A DNA stretch of 64,000 bases from Pseudomonas synxantha BG33R. Its GTDB lineage: Bacteria > Pseudomonadota > Gammaproteobacteria > Pseudomonadales > Pseudomonadaceae. Of this stretch, positions 60,801 to 64,000 are shown piece by piece. Made by a program: the position numbers and the translations under genes. Positions within the stretch are counted from its first letter, which is position 1, and each line of letters begins with the position of its first letter. Under the pieces are notes generated by a model. It did not search any database and had not been told where the DNA came from. It saw only the letters and a list, made by a program, of their open reading frames with translations. Where the stretch lies: the NCBI RefSeq assembly GCF_000263715.2, contig NZ_CM001514.1, positions 482,936-546,935 of the forward strand, written 5' to 3'.

Positions 60801-61809
60801 GGCTGTAGCGCGGGTGCAGGGCGGAGAGCTTGATGGAGATGCCAGGGCCTTCATAGATCCCACGGCCATGGGAGGCTTTGCCGATGGAGTGAATGGCTTG
60901 TTCATACGAGGCCAGGTACTTCTGGGCATCGTGTTCGGTGAGGGCGGCTTCACCGAGCATGTCGTAGGAGTAACGGAAGCCCTTGGCTTCGAACTTACTC
61001 GCATTGGCCAGGGCTTCGGCGATGGTTTCGCCGGTGACGAACTGTTCGCCCATCAGGCGCATGGCCATGTCGACGCCCTTGCGGATCATCGGCTCGCCGC
61101 TTTTGCCGATGATGCGGCTCAGGGAGGAGGTCAGGCCCGCTTCGTTGTGGGTGGCGACCAGTTTGCCGGTCAGCAACAGGCCCCAGGTGGCGGCGTTAAC
61201 GAACAGCGACGGGCTGTTGCCCAGGTGCGGCTGCCAGTTGCCGGTGCTGATCTTGTCGCGGATCAGCGCGTCACGGGTGCCTTTGTCCGGGATGCGCAGC
61301 AGCGCTTCGGCCAGGCACATCAGCGCCACGCCTTCCTGGGACGACAGGGAGAATTCTTGCAGCAAGCCCTGGACGATACCGGCACGGCCGCCGGCGCTCT
61401 TCTGGTTGCGCAGTTTTTCGGCAATGGTGGCGGCCAGCTTGTTGGTGGCTTCGGCCATGTCTGCCGGCAGGCGCGCCTGCTCGATCAGCATCGGTACCAC
61501 TTCCGGTTCCGGACGGCGGTAAGCGGCGGTGATCGAAGCGCGCAGTACCGATTGCGGCAGGATGCTTTCAGCGAACTCAAGGAAGCACTGGTGGGCGTGG
61601 TCAGCCTGAATCTCGCCCGCGTCTTCGGCGTCCTTGCTGCTCAAGCCATTGAGCTCGGACAGGGTTGCACCACCCTCCAGTTTCTCCAGGTAATTGAAAA
61701 TTGCCTGCTTGATCAGCCAGTGCGGCGTGCGATCAATGGAGGTCGCGGCGGCTTTCAGGCGCTCGCGGGTCGGGTCGTCGAGTTTGACCCCAAGGGTGGT
61801 CGTTGCCAT
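57856..61809 (-). CDS. putA: Trifunctional PutA: repressor, proline dehydrogenase and P5C dehydrogenase
   Basis: A 1317-residue enzyme that oxidises proline to glutamate. An N-terminal ribbon-helix-helix (MATTTLGVKLDDPTRERLKA) makes it the repressor of its own region. The proline dehydrogenase barrel (about 150-570) holds SIKLSALHPRYSRAQ and LVKGAYWDSEIKRAQ. The aldehyde dehydrogenase part (about 650-1120) holds VMFTGSTEVARLLQ and the catalytic cysteine in DSAGQRCSALRVL. The ATG at 61809 gives the conserved RHH start. When proline is absent, PutA binds DNA; when it is abundant, PutA moves to the membrane. The boxes upstream fit this. Confidence 0.98.
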   Translation of the reverse strand: MATTTLGVKLDDPTRERLKAAATSIDRTPHWLIKQAIFNYLEKLEGGATLSELNGLSSKDAEDAGEIQADHAHQCFLEFAESILPQSVLRASITAAYRRPEPEVVPMLIEQARLPADMAEATNKLAATIAEKLRNQKSAGGRAGIVQGLLQEFSLSSQEGVALMCLAEALLRIPDKGTRDALIRDKISTGNWQPHLGNSPSLFVNAATWGLLLTGKLVATHNEAGLTSSLSRIIGKSGEPMIRKGVDMAMRLMGEQFVTGETIAEALANASKFEAKGFRYSYDMLGEAALTEHDAQKYLASYEQAIHSIGKASHGRGIYEGPGISIKLSALHPRYSRAQYERVMDELYPRLLSLTLLAKQYDIGLNIDAEEADRLELSLDLLERLCFEPQLTGWNGIGFVIQAYQKRCPYVIDYVIDLARRSRHRLMIRLVKGAYWDSEIKRAQVEGLEGYPVYTRKVYTDVSYIACARKLLSVPEAIYPQFATHNAHTLSAIYHIAGQNYYPGQYEFQCLHGMGEPLYEQVVGKVSEGKLNRPCRVYAPVGTHETLLAYLVRRLLENGANTSFVNRIADQSISIQELVADPVASIEQMATLEGGFGLPHPRIPLPRDLYGSDRANSAGIDLANEHRLASLSCALLATAHNNWKAAPMLGCASSQEAAQPVLNPSDLRDVVGHVQEATVEDVDNAIQCAISAAPIWQATPPAERAAILERAADLMEGEIQPLMGLLAREAGKTFANAIAEVREAVDFLRYYAVQARNDFTNDAHRPLGPVVCISPWNFPLAIFSGQVAAALAAGNPVLAKPAEQTPLVAAQAVRILLEAGIPEGVLQLLPGQGESVGARLVGDDRVKGVMFTGSTEVARLLQRNVAGRLDAQGRPIPLIAETGGQNAMIVDSSALTEQVVIDVVSSAFDSAGQRCSALRVLCLQEDSADRVIEMLKGAMAECRLGNPERLSVDIGPVIDAEAKAGIEKHIQAMRDKGRNVYQVAIADGEEIKRGTFVMPTLIELESFDELQREIFGPVLHVVRYKRKEIDQLIGQINASGYGLTLGVHTRIDETIAKVIDNVNAGNVYVNRNIVGAVVGVQPFGGEGLSGTGPKAGGPLYLYRLLSTRPTNAIEQSFVRGDALTAPDVRLRDAMSQPLTALKTWADSHKFSELSALCTQFAAQSQSGITRQLAGPTGERNSYAILPREHVLCLAEVEGDLLTQLAAVLAVGGSAVWPETELTKALFPRLPRDIQAKIKRVADWTKDDVVFDAVLHHGDSDQLRAVCQQVAQRGGAIVGVHGLSQGETAIALERLVIERALSVNTAAAGGNASLMTIG

Positions 61810-61879
61810 TTTCTTATCCTCATGGGTGCCACTACCGAGTGGCATCTGCTGGCGGCAAGATTAGCTTTGCCAATGCAGA

Positions 61880-62121
61880 GGTGCAACCGGGTGCAACCCT
61901 TTTGTTCAGGAAATTTTCGACGGTTGATCGGAAAAAAATTGGCCTTCGACAGAATCCGCCTGGCATTGGTGCATTTGCTTCTGAGATCGGCTGTTCTTGC
62001 TCCGAAAAGGAGCAAAAACACGGCGTTTGTCCTAAATCGCCCCTGGGTGCAACTTATTCGCAAGAAACTGGTTGCACCTTATTTGCTTTGTTGAATAGCA
62101 TTCGCGCACCAAGGTGCAACC
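61880..62121. promoter_or_regulatory. PutA operator array in the putA/putP gap
   Basis: Five copies of GGTGCAACC or its complement lie at 61880-61888, 61890-61898, 62046-62054 (last base T), 62070-62078 (reverse) and 62113-62121. Each holds GTTGCA on one strand, the core known for the E. coli PutA ribbon-helix-helix. The first two are ten bases apart and near the putA start; the others lie closer to putP. Confidence 0.8.
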
Positions 62122-62270
62122 ACCTCTAAGGTTTGGTTCATCGGCTGGCGGCTTTCCTGGGGAAACGCCAGTCATAAATGCGCGGCTAGCAGGCTTGTCT
62201 ACTCGGTTATCCACCAGTGGCGATCTGACAGACCGTCGCTACATAAAAACAAAGCCAGGGCGTCACTCAT

Positions 62271-63755
62271 ATGAGCGTTAGCAATCCAACCCTGATCACG
62301 TTCGTGATCTACATCGCAGCAATGGTGCTGATCGGCTTGATGGCCTATCGCTCCACCAACAACCTTTCCGATTACATCCTCGGCGGTCGCAGCCTCGGTA
62401 GCGTGGTGACAGCCTTGTCGGCCGGTGCTTCCGACATGAGCGGCTGGTTGTTGATGGGCCTGCCGGGCGCCATCTACATGTCCGGCCTGTCGGAAAGCTG
62501 GATTGCCATCGGCCTGATCGCCGGTGCTTACCTCAACTGGTTGTTCGTGGCTGGCCGCCTGCGGGTGCAGACCGAACACAACGGCGACGCCCTGACTCTG
62601 CCGGATTACTTCTCCAGCCGCTTCGAAGATAAAAGCGGCCTGCTGCGGATCATCTCGGCAGTGGTGATCCTGGTGTTCTTCACCATCTATTGCGCCTCCG
62701 GCATTGTCGCTGGTGCCCGCCTGTTCGAAAGCACCTTCGGCATGTCCTACGAGACCGCGCTGTGGGCCGGTGCTGCGGCAACGATTGCCTACACCTTTAT
62801 CGGTGGTTTCCTGGCGGTCAGCTGGACCGACACCGTACAAGCCACGCTGATGATCTTCGCGCTGATCCTGACGCCGATCATCGTGCTGCTGGCCACCGGC
62901 GGCGTAGACACCACGTTCCTGGCCATTGAAGCCAAAGACCCGACCAACTTCGACATGCTGAAAAACACCACCTTCATCGGCATCATCTCGCTGATGGGCT
63001 GGGGCCTGGGCTACTTCGGCCAGCCGCACATCCTGGCGCGTTTCATGGCGGCCGACTCGGTGAAGTCGATTGCCAACGCACGTCGCATCTCCATGACCTG
63101 GATGATCCTGTGCCTGGGCGGCACCGTGGCGGTGGGCTTCTTCGGTATCGCTTACTTCTCGGCGCATCCGGAAGTGGCTGGCCCGGTAACTGAAAACCCT
63201 GAGCGTGTGTTTATCGAACTGGCCAAGATCCTGTTCAATCCTTGGGTTGCCGGTGTGTTGCTGTCGGCCATTCTGGCGGCTGTGATGAGCACCTTGAGCT
63301 GCCAGTTGCTGGTGTGCTCCAGCGCCCTGACCGAAGACTTCTACAAGGCGTTCCTGCGCAAAGGCGCTTCCCAGCTTGAGCTGGTTTGGGTCGGTCGCAT
63401 CATGGTGCTGGTAGTGGCCTTGATCGCTATCGCCATGGCCGCCAACCCGGAAAACCGTGTGCTGGGCCTGGTCAGCTACGCCTGGGCCGGTTTCGGCGCT
63501 GCGTTCGGCCCTGTGGTGCTGATCTCGGTGATCTGGAAAAACATGACCCGCAACGGCGCACTGGCCGGCATCCTGGTCGGCGCGATCACCGTGATCGTGT
63601 GGAAGCACTTCGAACTGCTGGGTCTGTACGAAATCATCCCAGGCTTCATCTTCGCCAGCCTGGCGATCTACTTCGTGAGCAAGATGGGCGCACCGACGGT
63701 TGGTATGGTCGAGCGTTTTGATGCTGCGGAAAAAGACTACAACCTCAACAAATAA
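62271..63755 (+). CDS. putP: Sodium/proline symporter
   Basis: A 494-residue inner-membrane transporter of the SSS family with 13 expected membrane segments. It has the Na+ and proline-binding stretch SAGASDMSGWLLMGLPGAIY, SDYILGGRSLGSVVTALS and the family segment QPHILARFMAADSVKSIANA. It imports proline to feed PutA, whose gene is divergent. The ATG at 62271 follows a weak AGGG site. The PutA boxes upstream probably repress it together with putA. Confidence 0.97.
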   Translation: MSVSNPTLITFVIYIAAMVLIGLMAYRSTNNLSDYILGGRSLGSVVTALSAGASDMSGWLLMGLPGAIYMSGLSESWIAIGLIAGAYLNWLFVAGRLRVQTEHNGDALTLPDYFSSRFEDKSGLLRIISAVVILVFFTIYCASGIVAGARLFESTFGMSYETALWAGAAATIAYTFIGGFLAVSWTDTVQATLMIFALILTPIIVLLATGGVDTTFLAIEAKDPTNFDMLKNTTFIGIISLMGWGLGYFGQPHILARFMAADSVKSIANARRISMTWMILCLGGTVAVGFFGIAYFSAHPEVAGPVTENPERVFIELAKILFNPWVAGVLLSAILAAVMSTLSCQLLVCSSALTEDFYKAFLRKGASQLELVWVGRIMVLVVALIAIAMAANPENRVLGLVSYAWAGFGAAFGPVVLISVIWKNMTRNGALAGILVGAITVIVWKHFELLGLYEIIPGFIFASLAIYFVSKMGAPTVGMVERFDAAEKDYNLNK

Positions 63756-63792
63756 CTGCGCCGGGCGTTGAGCGCCTGTCCAGTTGAAACAA

Positions 63793-63832
63793 AAACGGCC
63801 CGCGTCCTTTGGATGGCGGGCCGTTTTTGTTT
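63793..63832 (+). terminator. putP terminator
   Basis: AACGGCCCGC and GCGGGCCGTT form a 10-base-pair stem around a 14-base loop and are followed by a T-rich tract. Confidence 0.9.
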
Positions 63833-64000
63833 CGGCTAGTTCGGCCAGTTGTCTTCGAGGGTGGCTGGATGAAGGTAGAGGTAGGACCTTACTGATTTGG
63901 CTGCGATACGCCCGGCCGGGCAAAAAGCTGGTGCAGAATCGGCTGCCCACCCTTCGCAGAGAAACACCGGATGTTCGCTCCTGCCAACCAAAGTGTATTT
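63833..64000. other. Unannotated right edge
   Basis: About 170 bases after the putP terminator show no gene, repeat or clear regulatory signal that I can support. Confidence 0.5.

Noticed and set aside
58321..62094. Very long plus-strand frame opposite putA
   Set aside because: It is an antisense frame kept open by high GC; the minus-strand product is clearly PutA.
62199..63950. Long minus-strand frame opposite putP
   Set aside because: Its composition is His/Gln/Gly-rich, typical of antisense translation; the plus strand encodes PutP.

Overview
The window is a high-GC Gammaproteobacterial chromosome segment that looks like the Pseudomonas fluorescens group. The basis is the gene content and order (argS-priA-rpmE, mrcA/pilMNOPQ/aroKB/damX/gltBD/hemE, putA/putP), the protein sequences, and at least eight REPIN-type repeats built on the GTGGGAGC(T/G)GGCTTGCC motif typical of that group. 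There are no tRNA or rRNA genes, insertion sequences or CRISPR arrays. The left edge cuts argS. All product names come from reading translated sequence; no search was run.

Layout. 1-9 kb: argS (partial), priA, rpmE, a secreted thermonuclease-like protein, a short-form malic enzyme and the class A penicillin-binding protein mrcA. 9.1-12.7 kb: a reduced type IV pilus assembly operon with a shortened PilM, PilN, a PilO-PilP fusion and a short PilQ. It runs straight into aroK, aroB and a DamX-like SPOR protein. 16.08-16.34 kb: an intergenic 266-bp element able to fold into a three-way junction, then gltB-gltD and hemE. 23.9-26.2 kb: a divergent YnfM-like MFS exporter and LysR regulator pair. 26.4-26.53 kb: a probable structured small RNA.

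26.5-43.9 kb: one long minus-strand operon for an aryl polyene (APE) pigment. Its genes mostly overlap by 4-30 bases. They supply a starter acid (ammonia-lyase), activate it (AMP ligase fused to a dehydratase), extend it on two carrier proteins (ketosynthases, chain-length factor, ketoreductase, dehydratases), tailor it (methyltransferase, halogenase-like flavoenzyme), attach it to lipid (two acyltransferases, glycosyltransferase) and export it (MMPL/RND pump, LolA-like protein, lipoproteins). A REPIN has entered the signal-peptide region of the LolA-like gene.

44-48 kb: an orphan ParA ATPase, a short DUF6124-like gene behind an unusual leader with loop-loop (kissing) complementarity, thioredoxin trxC, a truncated HigA-like antitoxin fragment and selO. 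48-56 kb: mscK, a NhaP2-type K+/H+ antiporter, a chemoreceptor and a ZapB/ZapA-like pair. 55.8-64 kb: a long acyl-CoA dehydrogenase, then the divergent proline catabolism genes putA and putP. Five GGTGCAACC-type boxes lie between putA and putP and match the known PutA operator core.
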